From Paracoccus sp. DMF-8 (GTDB lineage: Bacteria; Pseudomonadota; Alphaproteobacteria; Rhodobacterales; Rhodobacteraceae): 64,000 nt of DNA. This document shows positions 9,183-16,649 of this stretch, piece by piece; positions within the stretch are counted from its first letter, which is position 1; every line of letters starts with the position of its first letter. Where the stretch lies: assembly GCF_029309835.1 (NCBI RefSeq), contig NZ_JARJHL010000005.1, positions 186,001 through 250,000 on the forward strand. The letters are read 5' to 3'. The notes under the pieces are model-generated. The model was given only the letters and a program-made list of their open reading frames with translations, had not been told where the DNA came from and ran no database searches. A program made the translations under genes and the position numbers.

Positions 9183-9283
9183 TCACACGCACCGGCTCCG
9201 ATGCCGGTTGCTTTAGCGAGGAACTTCTGCCTGCCGCCCTGATGGAAATGGGCCCGTTTACTGGGGAAGGAAACACGGAATGA
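9179..9283 (+). pseudogene. 3' end of an early phage gene (fragment or frameshifted MuB tail)
   Basis: In frame 2 an open stretch reads LITRTGSDAGCFSEELLPAALMEMGPFTGEGNTE and ends with TGA at 9281-9283, overlapping the ATG of the next gene as ATGA. Such overlaps are usual between real phage genes, so this is likely the end of a coding sequence. No start is visible. It may be a separate gene whose 5' part was deleted, or the true MuB C-terminus after an indel. Confidence 0.4.
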
Positions 9284-9587
9284 CGGACGAACATCTCACT
9301 GATCATGAATGGAAGCTGAAAATGGCTTCTGAAGGCCGGGCATTTTATATTCCCGGCAAAACGACCGCACAAATGAAGGCCGAGCAAGCCGAAAGGGCGG
9401 AATCTGTCACGCTTATGATCAGCGCTGAACAGGCGGCCGCGTTGATATCCGCAACGGGTAATATTCCCTATCTTTTGCATCATTGCTGCAGACGCTTATG
9501 GAATATATCAGAGGTCACGACTTCGATGGGTCATATCGACGACAACACCATGATTGCACTGACCGCAATTACTGGCGCGAGCCATGA
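9280..9587 (+). CDS. Small Mu-like early-region protein, unknown, frameshifted
   Basis: Starts MTDEHLTDHEWKLKMASEGRAFYIPG at an ATG overlapping the preceding stop. The N-terminal 60 residues are helical and charged (AQMKAEQAERAESVTLMISAEQAAALISA). Near 9470 the likely continuation changes frame to SLLQTLMEYIRGHDFDG... ending YWREP with TGA at 9585-9587, which again overlaps the next ATG as ATGA. The uninterrupted frame instead runs to 9600 with an unlikely Cys/His-rich tail. I do not recognise the family. Confidence 0.5.
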
Positions 9588-9667
9588 AGGAAGCGTTTAA
9601 GAAAGATGGTGAGGAACTGCTCAAGCTCAACACCGAACTGCATAAGCAGATGGGGGAACCAGCATGA
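9584..9667 (+). CDS. 27-residue phage micro-protein
   Basis: ATG at 9584 opens a 27-codon frame encoding a charged helix (KEAFKKDGEELLKLNTELHK, ending GEPA). It overlaps the stop of the upstream gene and the start of gemA by ATGA at both ends. This chain of three ATGA overlaps, in a compact early operon, is the argument that it is translated. Confidence 0.4.
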   Translation: MKEAFKKDGEELLKLNTELHKQMGEPA

Positions 9668-10073
9668 TCAGCAACGGCAAACGGCGATCCTGCACGTTGC
9701 CAAGGGCAAGCTCGGCCTGGACGATGAGACCTATCGGCTTGTTCTGGTCAAGATTGCCGGGGTCACCGCGTCGAACGACCTGACGCAAAACGGGTTCGAC
9801 GCGGTGATGGGCTTCTTCGATCACTGTGGTTTCAAGCCCACCGTCGCGGCCGGCGCATCCTATGGCAATCGCCCCGGCTTCGCCTCGCCCGCCCAGGTCG
9901 AATTCATCCGTTCGCTCTGGTTGGAGGTCCATCACGCCCGCGACCTGGACGAAGGCGCCTTGAACGGCTGGCTGCGCAAGTTCTTCAAGGTGTCGTCGCT
10001 GCGCTTCCTGCCGGCCGCCACCGCGCCGAAGGCGATCACGGCGCTCAAGGCCTGGAAGAACCGCGCCGCCTGA
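9664..10073 (+). CDS. gemA: GemA-like regulatory protein (DUF1018)
   Basis: The core reads QTAILHVAKGKLGLDDETYRLVLVKIAGVTASNDLTQNGFDAVMGFFDHCGF and then SPAQVEFIRSLWLEVHHARDLDEGALNGWLRKFFKVSSLRFLPAATAPKAITALKAW, the DUF1018/GemA fold. Mu GemA (gp16) modulates host gene expression and DNA topology early in infection. The ATG at 9664 is in a different frame from the body. One base is missing near 9680 between the start (MISNG) and the conserved RQTAILHVAK. It ends the early block, as in Mu. Confidence 0.75.
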
Positions 10074-10224
10074 TCCGGCCTGCACGTCAGAACAGGGGCG
10101 GTGCCGCAAGGTGCCGCCGCTCGCCATACCCCCGATTTTTCGCCGTAGAGCGGCCTGTTCGTCTCTCTGCCACCCTGACACCTGAAAGGCGCGAACCCTG
10201 TTTAATTTTTGAGGAGAAGGCTTC

Positions 10225-10416
10225 AATGGGGCATCCGTGATCCTGCCTCTGGCCGCATGGGCCATTCTGCCCGGAAAAATGGGCCCACACAGCGAAGGAC
10301 GAAGTGCAGGAATGGCAGGAGGGCAGAGAACCCTCGTAGCTGCTTTAGCACGCCTGATCGGCGCGGCATCATGGATTCTGAAATTTCCATGGTCGCCATC
10401 CGCAGCCGGAGCCTAA
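10225..10416 (+). other. Possible small phage membrane protein (weak ORF)
   Basis: A GAGGAGA ribosome site at 10210-10217 precedes ATG 10225, but that frame stops after four codons. If one G is missing from the GGGG run, the frame continues as ASVILPLAAWAILPG (one hydrophobic segment) to a TAA at 10414-10416, about 63 residues. Size and site recall holin or lysis genes of Mu-like phages, but I cannot identify it. The rest of 10074-10494 holds no other clear gene. Confidence 0.25.
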
Positions 10417-10494
10417 TGGCAGCAACGCCCCGTCTCAACCTTCTTATGGTTCGCCAGCAGGTCTTTTAAACGGATTGGCTGGCCGAGAGGCAGG

Positions 10495-10581
10495 CGGGCA
10501 CCGGGCTGGAGTCGAACCAACATCGATTCCCTGCATCAAAGTGCAGGCGAATTACCTTTTCCGGTCAGGCCACCGGCACCC
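10495..10581 (-). ncRNA. tRNA-like element A (no canonical anticodon loop)
   Basis: On the minus strand an 8-bp acceptor-like helix pairs GGGTGCCG (10581-10574) with CGGTGCCC (10503-10496), with two G-U pairs. A T-arm GTTGG-TTCGACT-CCAGC with the B-box GGTTCGA sits one base from it. A D-arm-like region has a CC/GG stem with a GG-containing loop. The middle hairpin is CCTGCA-CTTTGA-TGCAGG: six pairs and a six-base loop rather than a 5-bp stem with 7-base anticodon loop. No CCA is encoded. A decayed tRNA-Gln(TTG) is possible, but the shared architecture with elements B and C suggests a family. Confidence 0.6.
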
Positions 10582-10665
10582 GTGATCATGATATCCATCG
10601 GGCGGGCCGTGATCAAGCCGCAGCTGAACCTTGACCAAAGCTCCGCGACCGCAGATATTTGTTCC

Positions 10666-10751
10666 GCCGTGCTCTGGACCCCGGTTGAAAAGGGGGGGCT
10701 TCCCGAAAGGGCGGACAAGTGCTGGTTCGATTCCAGTCAGATGGTGCGGCA
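10666..10751 (+). ncRNA. tRNA-like element B (GAAA tetraloop in place of anticodon arm)
   Basis: An 8-bp closing helix pairs GCCGTGCT (10666-10673) with GGTGCGGC (10743-10750, three wobbles). A D-arm-like hairpin CCCC-GGTTGAAAA-GGGG follows, then CCC-GAAA-GGG in the anticodon-arm position, then a T-arm GCTGG-TTCGATT-CCAGT with the canonical T loop. Four extra bases separate T-arm and closing helix. It is divergent from element A, 84 bases away. The D loop (GGTTGAAAA) resembles that of A (CCGGAAAA). Confidence 0.5.
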
Positions 10752-10813
10752 CCTTTCCCCTCAAGGGTATGCGCAGGCCGTTGAGGTTATGGCCGCATCC
10801 CGGCTTTTCCTAG

Positions 10814-11653
10814 GGTCTGGACTCATTGAGTTTCAAAGCCAGTAGATGACGAGGGCAGCAAGTGCGATTGCTGACAAGAATACCTTGGGGCAACGGTCGT
10901 ACCGGGTCGCCGCACGCCTCCAATCCTTGCAGGCCTGCCGAACATGATCTCGATCCGGTTGCGCCGTTTGTACCGGCGCTTGTCGTACTTGACGGTTTTC
11001 TTCCGCTGCTTCCGGCTCTGGGATGCAGGCGCGTATCCCTGTTGCCTTTCAACGCTTCTCTGAACCAGTCGGCGTCATAGCCGCGATCCCCGAGCAGCAC
11101 AATCGACATCCGGCAGGCTGCTCAGCAATGCCCGCGCGCCGATGTAATCGCTGACCTGTCCGGCAGTGACGAACAGGTTGAGGGGCGCCCTGGCTGTCGC
11201 AGATGGCGTGCAACTTGGTGTTCATGCCGCCCTTGGTGCGACCAATCAGGCGCCCACGCCCCCCTTTTTCACGCCCATGCTGGTCGCGGTGCGGTGGGCC
11301 TTCAGGTAAGTGGCGTCGATCATCACGGTCTTCTTCGCCGTGCCCGGCCGCCAGACCCGCCATCATTTGGGCAAAGATGCCCTTGTCGCCCACCGCTTCC
11401 AACGGTTGTATAGTGTCTTGTGCGGGCCATAGGCTGCCGGGGCATCGCCTGCCGTAAGCCATTGCGATCGATGAAGATAATCCCGCTTAACACGCGTCGA
11501 TCATCGACGCGGAGGCTTGCCGTGGGACTTGGGGAAGAAAGGCTCAAGACGCGCCATCCTGCGCGTCCGTCAACCAAAAAAGATCAGACATGGTCACCGC
11601 TCGCTTTCGAACCGTGAATCACGCCGCCAGTCGGAAATCAATGGGTCCTGAGC
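10814..11653 (-). mobile_element. IS5-family (IS427-group-like) insertion sequence, 840 bp
   Basis: The element is flanked by CTAG on both sides (10810-10813 and 11654-11657), matching the YTAR target duplication of IS5-type elements. Imperfect terminal inverted repeats start GGTCTGGACTCATTGA on the left and GCTCAGGACCCATTGA on the right. Length and transposase remnants fit the IS427 group. It separates the early phage block and the tRNA-like elements from the gpT chimera. Confidence 0.85.
10833..11591 (-). pseudogene. IS5-family transposase, multiply frameshifted
   Basis: From an ATG at 11591 the protein begins MSDLFWLTDAQ, then breaks. Pieces typical of IS427 transposases occur in alternating frames: RVDDRRVLSGIIFIDRNGLR, LLGDRGYDADWFREAL with the catalytic Asp, and the normal C-terminus ALVIYWL ending at 10833. 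IS427 members often use two overlapping ORFs joined by programmed frameshifting, but here there are more breaks than that explains. Either the element is dead or read errors have accumulated. Confidence 0.7.
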
Positions 11654-11692
11654 CTAGAAGTTTCCATATCGCGAAACATCAGGAAATCAGCC

Positions 11693-13181
11693 GTGATCGT
11701 CAGTTCCGAAACCCTCGCCCTTGCCTTCAAAGGATTCAAGACCGTCTATTCCGAAGCCTATCTTGAGGCACCGTCGCATGGGGAGAAAATCGCCATGACG
11801 ATTCCCAGTGCCAGCCGGGATGAAACCTATGGCTGGCTCGGCATGTTCCCGCAATTGCGCGAATGGATCGGGCAGCGGCAGGTGAACGGCCTCAAGGCGC
11901 ACAGTTTCACCATCACCAACCGCAAATTCGAAAGCACCGTTTCCGTCAAGCGCGATGATGTTTCAGACGATCGGTTGAGCGTGTTCAAACCGTTTGTTTC
12001 CGAAATGGGCGTTTCGGCCAAACGGCATCCCGACGAATTGATTTTCGGACTGCTGAAAGCCGGATTCGATACCCCGTGTTTCGATGGCTCCAACTTCTTT
12101 TCGGCCAATCATCCTGTCGAAATCGACGGAAAGCGGCAGGCGACCAGCAATTTTCAGGCTGGCACTGATCCGGCATGGTTCCTGCTGGATACCAGCCGCG
12201 CCGTTCGCCCGATTATCTTTCAGAAGCGCGAGGATTATGAGTTCCAGTCGCTTGACGACTCGAATTCGCCCCATGTGTTCTTGAACGACGAATATCTATA
12301 TGGCGTTCGGGCGCGTGTGAATGCCGGGTTCGGTCTGTGGCAACCTGGCGCTGGCGCGAAAGCTCCGCTCAACGAAGATAACTATGCTGCCGCGCGAGCG
12401 GCAATGATGGGCTTCAAGAGCGATGGCGGGCGCTTGCTGGGCGTCAGCCCCAGCGTCCTGATCGTTCCGCCCCAGCTGGAAAGCGCGGGGCTGCACCTGC
12501 TGAACACTGAAATCAAGGATGGCGGCGGGTCCAAGGTCACCAAGATCAAGGGCGCGGGGCTGGTGCATTCGCCTGCGCTGCATCTGACGGCACTGGCCGA
12601 GGAAGGTGAGGGCGACAAGCCGACGATTGCCGCCCAGAGTCGTGGCCGAGGCGCTGGGGCTGTCGCCCGATGCCAGCGAGGCCGATATTCTCGACCTGCT
12701 GCGCGGCGGGCGGGGCCAGGGTGACGCAGGGCGACAGGCGCGGGTCGCGCAGCTGGCCGAACTCGACCACATTGCGCGCGAGTTCGGCCAGCGTGACCGT
12801 CCCGCGCGCCATGCGGCGGGCAAACCGGACCCGGCCCGCTTCGTCCCGGCCGAGCCCCTGCAAGCGGTCCTGACCGAACGCAACGAGGCGCAGGCCGTCT
12901 TGCGTGAACAGAATGTCAGGGCGCGGGTCGATGATGCTTTCGCGCGGGGCTGGCTCTCGCCCGCCATGCGGGGCTGGGCCGAGGCGCTCTGCATGTCCGA
13001 ACCCGACAGTTTCGATCTGTTCATCGAAAAGGCGATCCCGCCATTCGCGCATCTGTTCAGGCCTGCGACCACATCGGCCGCCCCGCCGGACCTTGCGCGC
13101 GGCAACCACGCGGGCGGCGCGGCCGAGGAAATCGCGATCTGCGCGCAACTCGGCCTGAAACCCCGCGCGCTTCGGGACTGA
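11693..13181 (+). pseudogene. Chimera: Mu gpT major head protein N-part fused to Mu I protease C-part
   Basis: Residues 1 to about 279 (from GTG 11693, CAGGAAAT site upstream) are Mu major head subunit gpT: TLALAFKGFKTVYSEAY, WLGMFPQLREWIGQRQVN, FFSANHPVEIDGKRQ, and LLGVSPSVLIVPPQLE. After about 12530 the sequence switches to the end of the phage I protease/scaffold: KGAGLVHSPALHLTALAEE, then (after an indel near 12636) VAEALGLSPDASEADILDLL, coiled RNEAQAVLREQNVRARVDDA, and FDLFIEKAIPPFAHLF, ending at 13181. In Mu-like phages the protease gene lies upstream of gpT, so this order requires rearrangement, not a simple deletion. Confidence 0.7.
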
Positions 13182-13291
13182 CCGGATCGGGCCGTGCCTT
13201 CGGCGGTGTGCCTGATGCGCCGTCGAAACCCTGCGCGCCGGCCGTCCGGGGAGCCGCGACCGGCGCGCAGACCCACCACAAAAGAACGGAC

Positions 13292-13529
13292 ATGACGCGA
13301 AACGCCGGTTCAACGCCTGATGAAACCCTGTTGCAGCATGTGGCGGCGCATCGTCCCGGCCGACCCGGAAAGATCGCGCTCGACCCGGAATTGCGCGCCT
13401 TCGTCGAGGCACGGCTTGCGCGTATGGCATTCGCCGGGATCGAGATCGAGGTGGCCGCGCATTTCCCGCCCGACCGCCCTCAGCGCAATTCATCGCTGGT
13501 GGCAGCGAATGCAGCGGGGCGAAACGTGA
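13292..13529 (+). pseudogene. Small HTH phage protein (terminase-small/gp27-like), frameshifted
   Basis: From ATG 13292 the protein reads MTRNAGSTPDETLLQHVAAH, then GRPGKIALDPELRAFVEARLARMAF, a pattern used by short phage HTH proteins that precede the large terminase gene. Near 13485 the frame must shift by one to give SAIHRWWQRMQRGET, the expected end of the HTH, with TGA at 13527-13529. That stop overlaps the GTG of the next gene. The family assignment is by pattern only. Confidence 0.45.
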
Positions 13530-13924
13530 GCCAACACAACCGCCCGCCTGCACCGCGCCCAACCGCGCAGGTCGCGCCTTTCGTCCAGGTCCTCGGGCGT
13601 GGGGGCGCGATTCGCCTCATCCTCGCCTTCGGTGGTGCCGAGCTTTCCATCGGCGAGAACCCTCGCGACACAAACGAGCCGGTCGCAGATGTTCGGGCGC
13701 AGATCCGTCGAGGCGCTGGCAAACCTCGCCACATTGCCCCGCCGCATTCCCCGGCAAAGCCATGGCGCGCCGCCAATTGCCACCCGCAGGACCTGCCCAT
13801 CGCCCAAATCGCCCGCAAACTGCGGGTGTCGGGTGTGGCGGTCCGCACCTACCTGCGCCGCGAGGCCGAGAACCGCGAAAGGCTGCGGACCGACGCGGAA
13901 CGCCGCGCCAGAAAGAGGACGTGA
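13526..13924 (+). pseudogene. Mor-like/HTH transcription activator of Mu-like phage, frameshifted
   Basis: From GTG 13526 the protein begins MSQHNRPPAPRPTAQVAPFVQVLG and continues with LILAFGGAELSIGENPRD, which resembles the dimerisation strand of Mor/C activators (FGGxxLYIP). The C-terminus IAQIARKLRVSGVAVRTYLRREAE is a clear helix-turn-helix. Between about 13700 and 13790 the likely reading changes frame twice (ALANLATLPRRIP in another frame). Mor activates middle transcription in Mu, but normally sits before the structural genes. Here it follows them, again indicating shuffled modules. Confidence 0.5.
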
Positions 13925-13999
13925 ATCATGATTGAAGTCGAGTTCAACGACGCTTCCCGTTGTTGACTTTGCGCGTCATCAGGCTGCATCCTTCAGGTC

Positions 14000-14082
14000 G
14001 GAAGCCGTGTAACCCCGATGGGCAAGGGGATGCGCCGCGCAAGCGGCGGATTGATGTTGGTTCGAGTCCAACCCGGCTTCCG
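14000..14082 (+). ncRNA. tRNA-like element C (GCAA tetraloop in place of anticodon arm)
   Basis: The best of the three elements. Perfect 8-bp closing helix GGAAGCCG (14000-14007) with CGGCTTCC (14074-14081). D-arm-like CCCC-GATGGGCAA-GGGG with a GG-bearing loop. A perfect 6-bp hairpin CGCCGC-GCAA-GCGGCG closed by a GNRA tetraloop where the anticodon arm should be. Perfect T-arm GTTGG-TTCGAGT-CCAAC one base before the closing helix. The sequence from ATTGATGTTGG to the T-arm end is nearly identical to element A. It cannot read codons, so if expressed it is a tRNA mimic. It ends about 100 bases from the R2 site of the prophage. Confidence 0.6.
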
Positions 14083-14162
14083 CATCCACCAGCCAATCAG
14101 CCCATGGCACCGGCAATCATCTGTAATCGGCTATTCCCATTTGTTCCCACGAAAAACAGGCG

Positions 14163-14199
14163 CAAACCATGTGTCATCAGTAGATCAAACCAAGTGTCA
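14163..14199 (-). promoter_or_regulatory. Right-end MuA-type binding sites R2 and R1
   Basis: TCAAACCAAGTGTCA (14185-14199) is the exact inverse complement of left site L1. A second copy, CAAACCATGTGTCA, lies exactly 22 bases inward. In Mu, R1 and R2 are adjacent 22-bp transposase sites, so the spacing itself supports the identification. Confidence 0.8.
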
Positions 14200-14206
14200 T
14201 TACACA

Positions 14207-14211
14207 GGTTT
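14207..14211. repeat. Target site duplication, right copy (GGTTT)
   Basis: GGTTT follows the terminal CA of the prophage directly and matches 5490-5494. Host intergenic sequence resumes here and runs to the PLP decarboxylase. A 6-bp hairpin (14259-14277) without a T tract is the only other structure I see in it. Confidence 0.85.
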
Positions 14212-14366
14212 CCTTATCGGATTTAACCGCCCCTTGTGCGGCATGCCCCGGATAGAAAGGCCCGGATACAACGGGCCGTATCGCTCATCCAGATCACCCC
14301 ATATCGCGACACCCCTGCCATCGCAAAAGGCATGGCACATCACGCATGCTCAACCCAAAAGAGAAT

Positions 14367-14404
14367 TATCGTTTGTAATTGCAGTCAGCGAATGTATCGT
14401 TTGT
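14367..14404 (+). promoter_or_regulatory. Direct repeat TATCGTTTGT upstream of the PLP decarboxylase
   Basis: TATCGTTTGT occurs at 14367-14376 and 14395-14404, 28 bases apart, that is close to three helical turns. It lies in an AT-rich stretch just before the 14433 start. The spacing suggests an activator or repressor binding pair. No regulator can be named. Confidence 0.4.
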
Positions 14405-14432
14405 CTATTCCTGACATACGGGCCTCAGACAC

Positions 14433-16649
14433 ATGCCACGCAAGGTCAATTCCGCGCTGATCGATTCGATGAACCGTCTGGCGCGGCAGCCCCTGCTGAC
14501 CGCAGCCGCCCCGCAATCCGCCGGCGCCCTCCCCGCGTGGTTTCTGGGCCCCAAGGCCGAAAACGAATCCCTGCTGCGCGAGCTGGTCGATATCGCGATT
14601 TCGGGCCATGTCGCGGCACGGCGCGACTACGCCCCCGAAGATCCCCGGCTTGGCCCGGACAGCGTGTTCGAAAGCGATGCCTATCGCGCGACGGCGGAAC
14701 GGATGCGCGACCGGCTGTCGGATATGATCGCGCAGCTTGCCGGATCGACGCCCCTGTCCAGCTATCGCAACCAGTCGCATATGTATTGGGACATCACCCT
14801 GCCGGGGGTGGCGGGCTATGTCGCGGCGCTGCTGTTCAACCAGAACAATGTCGCGGCAGAGGCTTCTCCGGTCACGACATTGCTGGAAATCCAGGTCGGG
14901 CGCGAGCTGTGCCGGATGGCGGGTTTCGACAGTCGGACCTGCCCGCCCTGGGGCCATATCACCTGCGACGGCAGCGTCGCCAATGCCGAGGCGATCTGGG
15001 CCGCGCGCAATCTGAAATACCTGCCCTTTGCCATGGTCGAGGCGCTGCGCGACGACCCGGCGCTGGCCGCCGCGCAGGGGGTTCAGGTCCATACCGGTCG
15101 CGGGCGCGCGCGGCTGCTGGATCTGGATGCACGGGGGCTGATGAACCTGCCCATCCGCAGCGTGCTGATGCTGAACGCGCTGGTCGCGCGCGCGGCCCGG
15201 ACCACCCCGGAAAAGGTCGCGGCGGCGCTGGCCGGGCGCGGCGTGCAGGATCTGGGCCTTGCCGAAATGCACCGCCGCCATGCCCCCGACCTGCCCGTGC
15301 CGCTGGTTCTGGCCCCGGCGACCGCGCATTATTCCCGGCCCAAGGGCGCCGCTTTGCTGGGGCTTGGCCGCGCCGCCCTGCGCAGCGTGCCCGTCGATCT
15401 GAACGGCCGGATGCGTGTCGATGCCCTGCGCGAGATCCTGACCGAATGTCTGGACCAGCGCCGCCCGGTCATGCTGGCCGTCGCCGTTCTGGGCACGACC
15501 GAAGAGGGCGCGATCGACCCTCTGGACCGCATCGTCGACCTGCGGGCCGAATTCAGGCGCCGGGGGCTGTCCTTTGCCCTGCATGCGGATGCGGCATGGG
15601 GCGGCTATTTCATGTCGATGCTGCGCCCGCCCTTGTCGGGGTCGCCCGGCGCGCATGAGATGCTGGACCTGAACGACGACGACGCGCCCCCCGGCATGTA
15701 TCTGAACCCACGGGTCGAAGCGCGCCTGAACGCCGCGCGCCATTGCGAAACCCTGACCGTCGATCCGCACAAGGCGGGTTTCATCCCCTATCCGGCGGGG
15801 GCACTGTGCTATCGCATCGGGATGATGCGCGATCTGGTCAGCTTTGCCGCGCCCGTGGTCTTTCACGACGGCGTCGTGCCGACCGTCGGGATCTATGGAA
15901 TCGAGGGGTCGAAGCCCGGCGCCGCCGCCGCCTCGGTCTGGCTGTCGCATCAGGTCATCCCGCCGGACCAGTCGGGCTATGGCCGCCTGCTGGCGAAATG
16001 CATCTTTGCCTCGCGCCGCTTTTACGCCGCGCTGCGGGCGGGCTTTGCCGATGGTGGCGCGATCACGGTGACGCCATTCCAGCGCCTGCCTGCCGAACGC
16101 CTGCATCTGGGCGATGCCGCCGTGGCCGAGGAAAACCGCCGCCTGCGCGACGAAATCGCCTGTCTGGACAATGACGCGCTGGTCGAGCGGCTGTTGGCCG
16201 ACCCGTCGCTGATGACGCTGTTCCGCGCCTCTGGCTCGGATACCAGCATCGTGCCCTATGCCTTCAATTTCCGCACTCAGGACGGGCTGAACACCGATCT
16301 GGACCTGATGAACCGGCTGAATGACGCGGTTTTCCGCGCCCTCAGCCTCGAAGACGCGCCGCAGTCCGGCCCGCCGCCGAAACCGATGTTCGTCACCGCA
16401 TCCGAATTCGACCCGGCGGTCTGCGCGCAGCCTTTCGTTGATCATTTCGCCCGTCGTGCGGGCGTCAGGCCGCAGCCGGGGATGGGGGTGAAATTCCTGA
16501 TCTCGACCCAGCAAAACCCGTTCATGACGGCGACCACGGACGGCGATTTCATCCCCCGGCTGATCGCGATCCTGCGCGAAACGGCCTTGACCGCGGCAGA
16601 AGGGATCTGCGCCGCGACCGGACAAGATCCTTGGAGGGAACGACCATGA
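14433..16649 (+). CDS. PLP-dependent group II amino acid decarboxylase
   Basis: A 738-residue fold-type I PLP enzyme. The cofactor lysine is in TVDPHKAGFIPYPAG, preceded by the Asp-bearing FALHADAAWGGYF that binds the pyridine nitrogen, and by the phosphate-binding region around GHITCDGSVANAEAIWAARN. This is the pattern of tyrosine/glutamate/diaminobutyrate decarboxylases; at 738 residues it is longer than the usual 470-620, with insertions around residues 190-300 and a C-terminal extension. It should release CO2 from an amino acid to give an amine; the substrate cannot be deduced. The ATG at 14433 follows the direct repeats. Its end overlaps the start of the next gene by 4 bases, so both are likely one operon. 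Confidence 0.8.
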   Translation: MPRKVNSALIDSMNRLARQPLLTAAAPQSAGALPAWFLGPKAENESLLRELVDIAISGHVAARRDYAPEDPRLGPDSVFESDAYRATAERMRDRLSDMIAQLAGSTPLSSYRNQSHMYWDITLPGVAGYVAALLFNQNNVAAEASPVTTLLEIQVGRELCRMAGFDSRTCPPWGHITCDGSVANAEAIWAARNLKYLPFAMVEALRDDPALAAAQGVQVHTGRGRARLLDLDARGLMNLPIRSVLMLNALVARAARTTPEKVAAALAGRGVQDLGLAEMHRRHAPDLPVPLVLAPATAHYSRPKGAALLGLGRAALRSVPVDLNGRMRVDALREILTECLDQRRPVMLAVAVLGTTEEGAIDPLDRIVDLRAEFRRRGLSFALHADAAWGGYFMSMLRPPLSGSPGAHEMLDLNDDDAPPGMYLNPRVEARLNAARHCETLTVDPHKAGFIPYPAGALCYRIGMMRDLVSFAAPVVFHDGVVPTVGIYGIEGSKPGAAAASVWLSHQVIPPDQSGYGRLLAKCIFASRRFYAALRAGFADGGAITVTPFQRLPAERLHLGDAAVAEENRRLRDEIACLDNDALVERLLADPSLMTLFRASGSDTSIVPYAFNFRTQDGLNTDLDLMNRLNDAVFRALSLEDAPQSGPPPKPMFVTASEFDPAVCAQPFVDHFARRAGVRPQPGMGVKFLISTQQNPFMTATTDGDFIPRLIAILRETALTAAEGICAATGQDPWRERP

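Larger units (their letters stand above)
5495..14206 (+). mobile_element. Defective Mu-like transposable prophage (8.7 kb)
   Basis: Boundaries come from the sequence itself. The left end reads TGAGCGG followed by TGACACTTGGTTTGA, and the right end is the reverse complement pattern (TGTGTAA then TGACACTTGGTTTGA). Both start TG at the same distance from the 15-bp repeat, and GGTTT flanks both. Gene content is Mu-like: XRE repressor facing left, Ner-like protein, MuA transposase, MuB ATPase, small overlapping early genes, GemA, gpT/protease, terminase-small-like and Mor-like genes. Portal, most head and all tail genes are missing, an IS5-family element is inserted, and gpT is fused to the protease C-terminus, so it cannot make particles. 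MuA carries an amber codon and a frameshift, so it is probably immobile unless helped in trans. Confidence 0.92.

Noticed and set aside
10495..14082. The three RNA elements as ordinary tRNA genes
   Set aside because: None has a 7-base anticodon loop on a 5-bp stem, the A-box is poor, and acceptor helices have 8 pairs; two have GNRA tetraloops.
14000..14082. A tRNA 3' end acting as an integrase attachment site
   Set aside because: No integrase is present, the element lies inside the Mu-type ends, and insertion is explained by the 5-bp duplication at GGTTT.
14385..16625. A 746-codon open frame antisense to the PLP decarboxylase
   Set aside because: It is rich in Arg, Gln, His and Pro without domain motifs, as expected for the complement of a high-GC gene. 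The plus strand has clear catalytic motifs.
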